The translations under genes and the position numbers were made by a program. A model generated the notes under the pieces. That model saw only the letters and a list, made by a program, of their open reading frames with translations, had not been told where the DNA came from and made no database searches. From JBBQWZ01 sp038210135 (GTDB taxonomy: Bacteria; Acidobacteriota; Terriglobia; Bryobacterales; Bryobacteraceae): a DNA stretch of 64,000 bases. The stretch spans positions 17,207-81,206 of the forward strand of contig JBBQWZ010000031.1 of assembly GCA_038210135.1 (NCBI GenBank). Direction: 5' to 3'. Below are positions 1 through 8,576 of this stretch, piece by piece. Positions within the stretch are counted from its first letter, which is position 1, and every line of letters starts with the position of its first letter.

Positions 1-160
1 TTTCAGCCGGTTTGCCTTCGAGGTGAACCAGGATCCAGCCGTTTTCGGCAGGTTTGCGGTACGCGCGCGAGGATTTCTCTCCGACGCGGCTGCCCGCGAA
101 GGCGGCGGAGATCGCGATCACAAATAGCGTTGGCGCAACCCAGAAAGTGCGTGTTCGCAT
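1..160 (-). CDS. Partial secreted C45-like acyltransferase/hydrolase (5' end only)
   Basis: The gene runs off the left edge; its ATG is at 158-160 on the minus strand and 53 codons are visible. They encode a signal peptide with hydrophobic core VAPTLFVIAISAAFA, followed by the stretch NGWILVHLEGKPAE. A VHLEG stretch directly after the signal peptide resembles secreted C45/penicillin-acyltransferase-like autoproteolytic hydrolases of Acidobacteriota, whose conserved QHGYLL motif would lie outside the window. The gene is divergent from the next one, with 88 bp between starts. That it is a gene is fairly safe; the family is inference from a short segment. Confidence 0.5.
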   Translation of the reverse strand, partial: MRTRTFWVAPTLFVIAISAAFAGSRVGEKSSRAYRKPAENGWILVHLEGKPAE

Positions 161-248
161 GGTCCTTACATTATGCGGCACGCTCCGGTCGGCGCGGAAC
201 CGATGGATTTTCTGACGCGAGTTCGTTTTTGGCACCATCCTGAGATGT

Positions 249-809
249 ATGTGCATCGCGATTCTGCTTCTTTTTATTTCGATAGCGAATGCTGCGGAAT
301 CGCCGAAGCTCAGCGTTGGCGAACCGCTGCCTGCGTTGAAGGGCGAATTCCTGACCAGTCGCAAAGCTGAACTTCCAGCCGCGAGTTCCGGCAAAATCGC
401 GCTGCTCGCCATCGGGTTCACCTACGACTCACGATTTGCCGTCGAAGCCTGGTCAAACAGGTTTCGAAAAGAATTCGCCCGGAATCCGCGCGTCACCTGG
501 TTCGAGATTCCGATGATCGGCGGAATGGCCCGCATGGGCAAGTGGTTCATCGACTCCGGAATGCGCCGCGGAACTCCGAAAGAACTGCGGGAAAACGTAA
601 TCACGGTCTTCGGCGGCGTCGATCCCTGGAAGAAGCGTCTGGCCCTTGAAAACGACCGCGATGCTCACCTGGTGCTCATCGATGAGGCAGGAATCGTCCG
701 CTGGACTTACCGCGAGCACCTCAACGCAAATGCGATCAACGAAGCAAAATTCGTTGAACTGGTCGCCGAGGTCCGGCGCCTGGCCAGCGCCATGTCATCA
801 AAGAATTGA
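249..809 (+). CDS. Secreted ATP10-like thioredoxin-fold protein
   Basis: A 186-residue protein with an N-terminal signal peptide (about residues 1-15, MCIAILLLFISIANA). The body has the pattern of the ATP10 family: a strand after a Gly-Lys (KIALLAIGFTYDSR), a W-containing helix, FEIPMIGG, and a C-terminal strand HLVLIDEAGIVRW. ATP10 proteins are best known as mitochondrial F1Fo assembly factors; bacterial relatives are predicted periplasmic thioredoxin-like proteins of unknown role. No CxxC redox motif is visible, so thiol exchange is unlikely. ATGs occur at 245 and 249, and only 249 is in frame. It ends 7 bp from the convergent beta-lactamase-like gene. Confidence 0.6.
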   Translation: MCIAILLLFISIANAAESPKLSVGEPLPALKGEFLTSRKAELPAASSGKIALLAIGFTYDSRFAVEAWSNRFRKEFARNPRVTWFEIPMIGGMARMGKWFIDSGMRRGTPKELRENVITVFGGVDPWKKRLALENDRDAHLVLIDEAGIVRWTYREHLNANAINEAKFVELVAEVRRLASAMSSKN

Positions 810-816
810 ACTCCAG

Positions 817-2166
817 CTACTTTTTCATCGCCTTTTGATGAGCCCCATTCTGATGCAGGATCAAGTGCGTCACCTTTCCATTCTCATCGCGGACAAAGGA
901 GACTTGCGCCTCGACGACCTTCAAATAGAATTCCGTATCTTTGGTCGCAAACAGCTCGAACTTCGGCTGTCCGGTAATTTGCGTAAACAGACGCGAACCC
1001 TCAGCGATGATCGTCACCGTCGCCGGCCCTAAAGCATATTCGCCGGTGTAGGTCTGTAGGAGTTTTGAATCTACAATCACCTCCGGTGGAGGCGGATCGT
1101 AATGCTTGACGGGATATTTGATTTCGAGAATGTGGCGCCCGATGTCGTCGTTGTCTAAAGAGGTATTGCAGAGCACGACGACGCCGCGTTTCGCCGCCGG
1201 ATCGAAACCCGCGAAGGTACGATACCCCGCGGTACCGCCATTGTGCCAGACGATCTCGGTTCCGAACTTCGTGAGGCGGTGCCACGCCATCATGATGTCC
1301 AAATCCGGTACTCCGGTATCGCGGTGGACCGAGCGCATCCGCCGCATCGCCGCCTTCAGCGGAGTGTCTTTGAACTCCAGATTCGCTTCGAGGAACGTCA
1401 GCATGTCGTTCACCGTGGACCGGATCGCACCGGCTCCGGCAAGCGCATCCAGGTCCCAATTCTTGACCGGATTCAAGGCGGCATCGTGACCGATCGCCAG
1501 CCGCTTCCGCTGGTCCGCGGAAAGCGCGATCGACGTGCTGGTCATCCCGAGCGGAATCAGGATCCGCTTTTTAAGCAATTCCTCATAACTCATCCCCGCT
1601 TTGCGGGCCAGCGCGTGACCAAGCAATCCGACGCCGAGATTCGAATATTGATACTTCTCGCCGATGTCGCGCTTGAGTTCATAGCTCGAAAGAAATTCGT
1701 AGAGCTTATCCGGCGTGTAATCGGCGTATGGATTTTCCGGATCGGCGGGCTTGAAGTTGGTAGGCATCCCGGGAAGTCCGGACACCTGCGTCGAGAGGTC
1801 GATCAGCGTAATCTGCTTGCCGTTCCGCTGCGGAACCTTGACCAAATCCGGAAGCAACTTCGCGACCGGAGTATCCGCTGTCACCTCGCCGCGTTCGATC
1901 ATGTCGGCCAGCAGCAGCGACGTAAACACCTTCGAGATGGAGCCAATTTCGTAGACTGAATCGGCCCCGGCCTCGACGCGCCCTCCCTTGGTGAGGGTTC
2001 CCCGCGCAACGAACTCGCGGCCCGCCGCTGACGTGGTCCCGACCACAATCGAAACCGCCTTTTCCCCCTCGTCCACTCGATTGGAAATCAGGGCCCGGAT
2101 CTCGGCCGGCGTAGCCGCCGACATCGTCGCGGCTGCGATCGCGAACGAGCACAAAACACGAAACAT
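817..2166 (-). CDS. Class C beta-lactamase-like serine hydrolase
   Basis: Secreted serine hydrolase of the Beta-lactamase/transpeptidase-like family (PF00144 type). All three family motifs are present: SISK (SxxK nucleophile region), YSN in YQYSNLG, and HNGG (HxG-type). After the catalytic domain there is a C-terminal beta-rich extension (from about KHYDPPPPEV to the end) like the DUF3471-type lipocalin tail found on many of these enzymes. The frame stays open to 2256, but the ATG at 2164-2166 (MFRVLCSFAIAAATMSA) puts a signal peptide at the N-terminus and is preferred; 2172 is also possible. Substrate is unknown: such proteins act as esterases, D-aminopeptidases or D,D-peptidases more often than as antibiotic resistance enzymes. 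Confidence 0.85.
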   Translation of the reverse strand: MFRVLCSFAIAAATMSAATPAEIRALISNRVDEGEKAVSIVVGTTSAAGREFVARGTLTKGGRVEAGADSVYEIGSISKVFTSLLLADMIERGEVTADTPVAKLLPDLVKVPQRNGKQITLIDLSTQVSGLPGMPTNFKPADPENPYADYTPDKLYEFLSSYELKRDIGEKYQYSNLGVGLLGHALARKAGMSYEELLKKRILIPLGMTSTSIALSADQRKRLAIGHDAALNPVKNWDLDALAGAGAIRSTVNDMLTFLEANLEFKDTPLKAAMRRMRSVHRDTGVPDLDIMMAWHRLTKFGTEIVWHNGGTAGYRTFAGFDPAAKRGVVVLCNTSLDNDDIGRHILEIKYPVKHYDPPPPEVIVDSKLLQTYTGEYALGPATVTIIAEGSRLFTQITGQPKFELFATKDTEFYLKVVEAQVSFVRDENGKVTHLILHQNGAHQKAMKK

Positions 2167-2342
2167 CAGCATCCCGGTAGAATACCTCTGTTTGGCGCGG
2201 AAAAAACCGCTACAGGCGTTGGCAGGCTTGGCATCACTAGGCGGAGCCGTACTCATCCTTCACCGGCTTCGCGTTATCGCTGAGAAGAGTCACCGCGTGG
2301 AGGCGACGGAAAGCACAGCCGGTGCTGAGTAAGGCCGCGTAG

Positions 2343-2726
2343 TTAATGACGGTGCGCTCCGGACATACCAGTCCGGCGGACCGTGTCCCCTTCGAAGTCG
2401 AATTCGATCATCACTGCGGCTTCCTCCCCGACCACCCAGCCGTCGTGACCCGGCTCGATCGCGACTGCCTGCGGAGCCGCGAATTCCATCACGCATCCAT
2501 CCGCGTACTGAATATGAATCTGGCCTTTCGCCAAAAAGCCAACGTGCGCGTGCTCGCACAAATCGGTTCCGACTATCGGCTTCATATCTCTCGACCAGCG
2601 AAATCCCGGCTTATAGATGACGCGCTTTACGCGGCAATCGCCGGCGCGCACGACATCCAGTTGCACGCCTCCCACTTCGCGATGGTCCGCGCCGGTCATG
2701 GGAGCTGTCAGCGGATCCTGAGGCAT
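2343..2726 (-). CDS. Cupin-domain protein
   Basis: A 127-residue single-domain cupin. The fold is suggested by the sequence from CEHAHVGFLAKGQIHIQYADG (metal-ligand His pair and the G-x5-GE/Q-like turn) to EPGHDGWVVGEEAAVMIEF, the second cupin motif with a His ligand. No signal peptide, so it is cytoplasmic. A strong ribosome binding site (AAGGAGGG) precedes the ATG at 2724-2726. It could be a small metal-dependent enzyme or sugar/ligand binder; nothing in the neighbourhood identifies the ligand. It stands alone, head to head with the BtuF-like gene. Confidence 0.8.
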   Translation of the reverse strand: MPQDPLTAPMTGADHREVGGVQLDVVRAGDCRVKRVIYKPGFRWSRDMKPIVGTDLCEHAHVGFLAKGQIHIQYADGCVMEFAAPQAVAIEPGHDGWVVGEEAAVMIEFDFEGDTVRRTGMSGAHRH

Positions 2727-2818
2727 CGTGAACCCTCCTTGTCGTGAGCGACTTGCCGTAACAGTCTATCTCAGCGCATGGCGAATGAAAAACTTGCGGA
2801 ACGAACGACAATGAGAAT

Positions 2819-3730
2819 GTGCGAATCGTATCCCTCATCGCCTCTGCCACGGAAATTGTGCACGCGCTCGGACTCGGCGAGTTCCAGGTCGGCCGCTCTC
2901 ATGAGTGCGACTATCCGGACTCGATCGCCAGCCTGCCAGTCTGTTCAAAGCCCCGCTTCGACATCCACGGCAACTCGCAGGAAATCGACCAGCGCGTCAA
3001 AGAAACGCTCCGTAGCGCCGAGAGCGTCTATGAAGTATTAGACGAGGTCCTCGAATCGCTCGCGCCCACGCACATTCTCACCCAGACGCAATGCAAGGTC
3101 TGCGCGGTGAGCCTCGATGATGTCGAACGCGCACTCGGAGATCGCTACGCGACGCGGCCGCAAGTGATCGCGCTCGAGCCGAACAACCTCCTGGACATTT
3201 GGAAGGACATACGCCGAACCGCAATAGCGTGCGGCGTTCCGGAACGCGGAGAAGCGCTCGTCGCCGATTGCGAACGCCGCATGCGAGAGATTTCCGACAA
3301 AGCTCGCGGTCTCGAAATTGAGCGCCGCGTGGCCTGCATCGAATGGCATGAGCCGCTGATGGCGGCGGGCAACTGGATGCCTCAACTCGTGGAAATGTTG
3401 GGATCGCAGAATCTGATTGGAATTCCGGGAGGACATTCGCCGTGGATGAGTTGGAACGATCTGTGCGCCGTCGATCCGGAAGTGATCATCAGCATGCCGT
3501 GCGGCTTCGGCCTCGAACAGACGCGCGCGGAACTCCATTGGCTGACCGAAAATCCGAGGTGGGCCGAACTCAACGCCGTGTGGAATAACGAGGTGTATCT
3601 CGCCGACGGCAATCAATATTTCAATCGTCCGGGTCCGCGGGTGGTCGAATCTCTCGAAATTCTCGCCGAGATTCTGCTGCCGCAAGCGTTTCCGCCGAAG
3701 CACGAAGGTAAGGCCTGGCAGCGGATATAA
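2819..3730 (+). CDS. BtuF-like cobalamin/periplasmic-binding-fold protein
   Basis: A 303-residue protein of the PF01497 helical-backbone binding family, closest in pattern to stand-alone cobalamin-binding proteins. It opens with RIVSLIASATEIVHALGL, the typical first strand and helix, has the family signature TQTQCKVCAVS, and ends with a second lobe carrying the NQYFNRPGPRVVESLE segment. The start is the GTG at 2819; ATG codons just upstream are out of frame. There is no signal peptide, which is usual for the cytoplasmic stand-alone subgroup and argues against a simple ABC-transporter subunit. No btuC/btuD partners are nearby. Ligand identity is inference. Confidence 0.8.
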   Translation: MRIVSLIASATEIVHALGLGEFQVGRSHECDYPDSIASLPVCSKPRFDIHGNSQEIDQRVKETLRSAESVYEVLDEVLESLAPTHILTQTQCKVCAVSLDDVERALGDRYATRPQVIALEPNNLLDIWKDIRRTAIACGVPERGEALVADCERRMREISDKARGLEIERRVACIEWHEPLMAAGNWMPQLVEMLGSQNLIGIPGGHSPWMSWNDLCAVDPEVIISMPCGFGLEQTRAELHWLTENPRWAELNAVWNNEVYLADGNQYFNRPGPRVVESLEILAEILLPQAFPPKHEGKAWQRI

Positions 3731-3733
3731 GCG

Positions 3734-4570
3734 CTATTTCGTGGCCAAAAGCTTCTGAATCTGCGCGACGCCGTAGTCCACTTTTAACTCAAAAATGCGC
3801 TTTCCTAACGCGCCGCTGGACGGACGTCCGTCGCCGCTGATGCCGTTGTTAATCCGCTGCGAATTCGGATCGCGAGGCTCGCCCGGCTTGCGGACCGGGT
3901 CGCCGACCGCCGTCTTCACCAGATCCTTCCGAACCCAATCCTTGTCACCGCCGAGATAGAGCATCTCCGACGTGTCCGGAATCCCGGCATGCGAGCTCAG
4001 CGGATATTTGTTCTCAGCCAGCCATTTGTCGAAGTCGCCATTCGCCTTCGAATACACTTCGTCGCAGTAGACGACGCGAATTCCCTGCCCCGCGTACTTG
4101 GCGTCCAGCTTCGCCGCGACCTCGCCAAGTTCCTTCTGGCCACCGCCATGGTCGCCCATCAGAACCACGTTCTTGAATCCGCTCTTAATGAGTTGCTCGG
4201 CCACCTGTTCGTTTAAATCGCGGAACAGCGGGCCGGTCAGCCCGATCGTCCCGGGTAGGGTCGCGCTCGCATTGTTCACCGAGAACGGCATCACCGGAGC
4301 GGCGATTGCATTGCCGAGTTTCGCAGCCATTGCGAGCACGGTGGCATGCCCCATCAAGGTGTGACCGCCATTCACGTTTTGCGGACCGCGTTGCTCAGTG
4401 CCCCCGTTATACACCAACGCCGTCGTCTTGCCGGCTTCGATGGCCTGCTTCACTTCGGACCACGTCATCATCTCAAAATCGATATTTCGCAGCGTGTGAA
4501 TATTGGGTTGCGCAAGCGCGCTGAGGCAGCTGACAGTCAGGGTCGCGAGCGCAAGACGGGTTGATCGCAT
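3734..4570 (-). CDS. Secreted creatininase-family amidohydrolase
   Basis: Creatininase/creatinine-amidohydrolase family protein with a signal peptide (MRSTRLALATLTVSCLSALA). Metal-site patterns are visible: GGTEQRGP (the E-x-x-GP motif), a following GGHTLMGH, the MGDHGGG motif and SSHAGIPDTSEM, the His-Ala plus acidic-Thr-Ser motif near the C-terminus. The frame extends to 4582, but the ATG at 4568-4570 has GGAG upstream and begins directly with the signal sequence. Family members hydrolyse cyclic or lactam amides (creatinine, formamidopyrimidines); a secreted member of unknown substrate is common in Acidobacteriota. It ends 3 bp from the convergent BtuF-like gene. Confidence 0.85.
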   Translation of the reverse strand: MRSTRLALATLTVSCLSALAQPNIHTLRNIDFEMMTWSEVKQAIEAGKTTALVYNGGTEQRGPQNVNGGHTLMGHATVLAMAAKLGNAIAAPVMPFSVNNASATLPGTIGLTGPLFRDLNEQVAEQLIKSGFKNVVLMGDHGGGQKELGEVAAKLDAKYAGQGIRVVYCDEVYSKANGDFDKWLAENKYPLSSHAGIPDTSEMLYLGGDKDWVRKDLVKTAVGDPVRKPGEPRDPNSQRINNGISGDGRPSSGALGKRIFELKVDYGVAQIQKLLATK

Positions 4571-4670
4571 GGGTGGCTCCATTTCCTCAGAGCGGAGGAT
4601 ATCATGGTGCGCGCGATCGAGGCTACGCCCCAGCGCCTGACGTATCTCACTGAAGTCGCGTGAGATCGCC

Positions 4671-4699
4671 TTGACTCTCTATTGGGCAAACTTTATAAT
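4671..4699 (+). promoter_or_regulatory. Near-consensus sigma70 promoter of the cytochrome/ankyrin operon
   Basis: TTGACT at 4671-4676, a 17-bp spacer and TATAAT at 4694-4699. The predicted start of transcription is about 4706, 68 bp before the first gene at 4774. No other strong promoter is evident before 12151, consistent with a single transcript for the five following genes. Confidence 0.75.
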
Positions 4700-4773
4700 T
4701 CGGTGAGCTTCGGAGCCTGCTTCGAAGCCGGATTTCTGTGGCCTCGGAACCACGTAGCTCGTCGAGGGAGTGA

Positions 4774-7194
4774 TTGACGCGAAATCTGTTGGCCGTCATT
4801 TGGATGTCGATTCTGTGCGCCGCGACGGCCGCTGGGCAGAACTCCGCCAAGCACGCGCTCTCGGCGCAAACGGTAACGAATCGCTACTGCGCGGGCTGTC
4901 ACAACGCAAAGCTTTCGAGTGGCGGCTTCGATCTCGCGAAGCTGGATCTCCAACAGCCGGAGCGCAACGCGGATCAGGCGGAGAAGGTAATCCGCAGGCT
5001 GCGCGCAGGTTTGATGCCGCCGGCCGGAATGCCGCGGCCGGATGCGGCGACAACCAAAGCCTTGGTCGTATCGCTCGAAAGCTCGATTGATCGCGCGGCC
5101 GCGGCGCATCCGAATCCAGGGCGTCCCGCGCTCCATCGTTTGAATCGCACGGAGTACACCAGGGCGGTACGGCAACTGCTGGCGGTGGACGTCGACGTCT
5201 CGACGCTGTTGCCCGCCGACGACATGAGCCATGGCTTCGACAACATGTCAGACGTGCTGACGATGTCGCCGGCGCTGATGGAAGGCTATATCCGCGCCGC
5301 CGGCAAGATCAGCCGCGAAGCAGTCGGCGACGCCGGCGCGCTGGCTCTGACATCCACCTATTCGATTCCGCGCGTCGTCTCGCAAGTTCGGCACGTCGAA
5401 GGCACGCCACTCGGAACGCGTGGCGGCATGGCGGTGGTTCACGATTTTCCGGCGGACGGCGACTACGTTTTCAAGGTCGGCTTCTATTACGCGCCAACCG
5501 GTCCGCTGTTTGGGATGAATCAGGGCAAGGGTCAGACGATCGAGATCGCGGTCAACGGCGTGCGCGTCGCGCTGCTGGATCTGAATCCCTCGATGACGCT
5601 CGCGAAGGACGGAATCAAAACTCCGCCGGTTCGCGTGAAGGCCGGACCGCAGAGGATTTCCGCTTCATTTCCGCAAAAGGCCGACGGTCCGATCGAAGAC
5701 GAGTACCGCATGGTCGAGCAGAGCCTGGTCGATGTCAGCGTCGGCGCGCTGCCCGGCATGACCACTCTGCCGCATCTGCATGAGTTGAGCATTACCGGTC
5801 CGACGAAGGTCACCGGAATCTCCGACACGCCCGCGCGCCGCAAGATATTTACTTGCCGGCCAGAAGCCGGAGCCGACCAAGTGCCCTGCGCGCGCAAGAT
5901 CATCGGAACGATCGCACGTCAGGCGTTCCGCCGCCCTGCGACGGATAACGACATCGAACGGCTGCTGAGCTTCTTTCAGGCCGGCCGCAACGCCGGGGAC
6001 TTCGACTCCGGAATTCGCACGGCCCTGCAAGCCATTCTCGCGAGCCCTGAATTCGTATTCCGATTCGAACGCATGCCAGGCAGTGTGACTCCGGGATCGA
6101 ACTATCGAATCGCGGATCTCGAGCTTGCGTCGCGGCTCGCGTTCTTTCTGTGGAGTGGTCCGCCGGACGAAGAACTTCTCAGCATCGCGCAACAAGGCAA
6201 GCTCAAAGATCAACTGATGCTCACGGCGCAGGTCAAGCGGATGCTCGCCGATTCGCGATCCGAGGCGCTGGTCACCAATTTCGCCGGGCAATGGCTTCGC
6301 CTGCAGAATCTGAAAACCGTTTCGCCGGATCTCTTCGAATATCCGAACTTCGACCGCACGCTTGCGAATTCGATGCGCCGGGAAACGGAGTTGTTATTCG
6401 AGAGCATCCTTCGCGCGGATCGCAGCATTGTCGATTTGATCTCAGCCGACTATACGTTCGTCGATGAACGCCTGGCGCGGCATTACGGGATACCGAATGT
6501 TTTGGGCAATCGCTTTCGGCGTGTGCAGCTGGCCGATCCGAACCGCTTCGGAATTCTCGGGCACGGCAGCGTGCTGACGTTGACATCCACCGCGCTTCGG
6601 ACTTCGCCCGTACAGCGGGGCAAGTATGTAATGGAAGTTTTGCTGGGTACCCCGCCGCCGCCGCCGCCACCGAATGTTCCCGCGCTCCCGGAAAATGCGG
6701 ATCTGCGCACAGCGCACGTCGCCAAGCCGCTCTCGGTCCGCGAACGCCTGGAAGCGCATCGCGTAAATCCGGCTTGCGCGGGCTGCCATAAGATGATGGA
6801 CCCGATCGGTTTCGCGATGGAGAATTTCGACGCCGTCGGCGTTTGGCGCGCGAAGGACAGCGGCTTTCCGATCGATCCGTCCGGCCAGTTATACGACGGC
6901 GCGAAGTTGAACGGGCCCGCCAGCCTGCGCCGCGCCCTGGTGGAACATTCCGACGCATTCGTCGGGGCTTTCACGGAAAACCTGCTCGCCTACGGATTGG
7001 GTCGCGTGCTCGAAAGTTCCGACATGCCGTTTGTTCGCGCGATCACCAAGTCGGCTAGCGCGACCAACAATCGGTTTTCGTCGTTCATCATGGGAGTCGT
7101 TAACAGCGTGCCGTTCCAGATGCGCCGGGCCGAAGATTCAGCAGCCGGAGCGGCGGACGCGGAGCCCGACGGCAACATCCACAGGAGGTATTGA
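4774..7194 (+). CDS. Exported c-type cytochrome with DUF1587/1595/1592/1588/1585 domains
   Basis: An 806-residue exported protein of the planctomycete-type cytochrome family. A signal peptide is followed by a heme-binding CAGCH in YCAGCHNAKLSSGGFDL, then DUF1587 (LNRTEYTRAVRQLL...LPADD), DUF1595 (CARKIIGTIARQAFRRP), DUF1592, DUF1588 (GHGSVLTLTSTALRTSP and a run of seven prolines after LGT) and DUF1585 with a second CAGCH near the C-terminus. The TTG at 4774 is chosen as start because GGGAG lies just upstream and it begins the signal peptide. Proteins of this kind are thought to be periplasmic electron carriers linked to polymer or organic degradation, but no reaction is proven. First gene of a five-gene operon. 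Confidence 0.9.
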   Translation: MTRNLLAVIWMSILCAATAAGQNSAKHALSAQTVTNRYCAGCHNAKLSSGGFDLAKLDLQQPERNADQAEKVIRRLRAGLMPPAGMPRPDAATTKALVVSLESSIDRAAAAHPNPGRPALHRLNRTEYTRAVRQLLAVDVDVSTLLPADDMSHGFDNMSDVLTMSPALMEGYIRAAGKISREAVGDAGALALTSTYSIPRVVSQVRHVEGTPLGTRGGMAVVHDFPADGDYVFKVGFYYAPTGPLFGMNQGKGQTIEIAVNGVRVALLDLNPSMTLAKDGIKTPPVRVKAGPQRISASFPQKADGPIEDEYRMVEQSLVDVSVGALPGMTTLPHLHELSITGPTKVTGISDTPARRKIFTCRPEAGADQVPCARKIIGTIARQAFRRPATDNDIERLLSFFQAGRNAGDFDSGIRTALQAILASPEFVFRFERMPGSVTPGSNYRIADLELASRLAFFLWSGPPDEELLSIAQQGKLKDQLMLTAQVKRMLADSRSEALVTNFAGQWLRLQNLKTVSPDLFEYPNFDRTLANSMRRETELLFESILRADRSIVDLISADYTFVDERLARHYGIPNVLGNRFRRVQLADPNRFGILGHGSVLTLTSTALRTSPVQRGKYVMEVLLGTPPPPPPPNVPALPENADLRTAHVAKPLSVRERLEAHRVNPACAGCHKMMDPIGFAMENFDAVGVWRAKDSGFPIDPSGQLYDGAKLNGPASLRRALVEHSDAFVGAFTENLLAYGLGRVLESSDMPFVRAITKSASATNNRFSSFIMGVVNSVPFQMRRAEDSAAGAADAEPDGNIHRRY

Positions 7195-8568
7195 GTGTCA
7201 TTCGTTACGAAGAAACACCTATCGAGGCGCACCCTGTTGCGCGGCGCCGGTGTCGCACTCGGCCTCCCGCTGCTCGAGTCGATGGTGCCCGCTCAGACTC
7301 CACTGGCAAAGACGGCCGCGACGCCGAAGACGCGGCTCGCGTGCATCGAGATGGTCCACGGCGCGGCGGGAAGTACGGGCGAAGGCACGCTGAAACATTA
7401 TTGGGCTCCGGAGAAAACCGGTTCCGATTTCGAGTGGAGCCAGAGTCTCGAACCGCTGGCAAAGTTTCGCGAGTACATTACGATCGTCAGCGATACGGAT
7501 CTGCGGCCCGCAACGGCGTGGTCCGCGGCGGAAGAAGGCGCCGACCACTTCCGTTCGAGCGCCGCGTATCTGACGGCCGCTCATCCGAAGATGACCGAAG
7601 GCTCCGACTACTCGGTCGGTACGTCGCTCGATCAAATCTATGCGCAGCAGTTCGGCCAGGATACGCCCATGCCATCGATGCAGCTTTGCATCGAAGCGGT
7701 GGACGCGTCCGGCGCGTGCGATTACGGCTACGCGTGCGTGTACGCCGATACGATCAGCTGGTCGTCGCCGACGACGCCGCTGCCGATGACTCTCGATCCG
7801 CGAATGGCCTTCGAGACTTTGTTCGGAGATGGCGGGACGCCGGAAGAGCGATCGTCCCGGCAGCGTGTCAACCGCAGCATCCTCGATCATATTTCACAGG
7901 AAGTCGCGCGGCTGCAAAAGGGCTTGGGCTCGACGGATCGCAACCGGCTGAGCCAGTACCTCGATAACGTTCGCGAGATCGAACGCCGTATTCAACGGAT
8001 CGAAAAATACAATTCAAGCGGCGAAGCTCGCTCGCTGCCGGCGGCTCCGCTGGGCGTTCCGGATTCGTATGAAGAGCACCTGAACTTGATGTTCGATTTG
8101 CAGGTACTCGCGTTCATGACCGACACCACGCGAGTCTCGTCATTCAAAATGAGCCGCGATGTCAGCGGACGGGTGTGGGCCGCGAGCGGCGTGAAAACGC
8201 CGTTCCATCCCTGTTCGCATCACGGCGAGAATCCTGCGAAAGTGGCGGAATTCGCCAAGCTGAATCGCTATCACGTCAGCCTGATTCCGTATTTTCTCGA
8301 GAAGCTGAAGAACACACCGGACGGCGACGGCAACCTGCTGGATCACTCGATGATTTTGTACGGAAGTCCGATGGGCGACGGCAACGTGCACAACCACAAA
8401 CGCGTGCCGCTGTTCCTCGCGGGCAAAGCCGGCGGCAAACTGAAGGGCAATCTCCACGTCCGCTGCAACGACGGAACACCGATGGCGAACGTGTATCTCA
8501 CGATGATGCGGAAGCTGGGGATCCGGATCGACAGCTTCGGCGACAGTACCGGCGAGATCGCGATTTAG
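7195..8568 (+). CDS. DUF1552 secreted protein
   Basis: A 457-residue DUF1552 protein. The N-terminus has a twin-arginine-like export signal (KKHLSRRTLLRGAGVALGLPLLE). The body carries family segments such as ADHFRSSAAYLTAAHPK, GTSLDQIYAQQ and SHHGENPAK; the C-terminus has LDHSMILYGSPMGDGN followed by HNHKRVPLFLAGKAGG. The fold resembles DUF1501/sulfatase-like proteins. The start is GTG at 7195, directly after the upstream stop, with AGGAGG about 8 nt before it. It nearly always sits beside the DUF1592-type cytochrome, so the two probably act together in the periplasm. Enzymatic role unknown. Confidence 0.9.
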   Translation: MSFVTKKHLSRRTLLRGAGVALGLPLLESMVPAQTPLAKTAATPKTRLACIEMVHGAAGSTGEGTLKHYWAPEKTGSDFEWSQSLEPLAKFREYITIVSDTDLRPATAWSAAEEGADHFRSSAAYLTAAHPKMTEGSDYSVGTSLDQIYAQQFGQDTPMPSMQLCIEAVDASGACDYGYACVYADTISWSSPTTPLPMTLDPRMAFETLFGDGGTPEERSSRQRVNRSILDHISQEVARLQKGLGSTDRNRLSQYLDNVREIERRIQRIEKYNSSGEARSLPAAPLGVPDSYEEHLNLMFDLQVLAFMTDTTRVSSFKMSRDVSGRVWAASGVKTPFHPCSHHGENPAKVAEFAKLNRYHVSLIPYFLEKLKNTPDGDGNLLDHSMILYGSPMGDGNVHNHKRVPLFLAGKAGGKLKGNLHVRCNDGTPMANVYLTMMRKLGIRIDSFGDSTGEIAI

Positions 8569-8576
8569 GACGCGAG

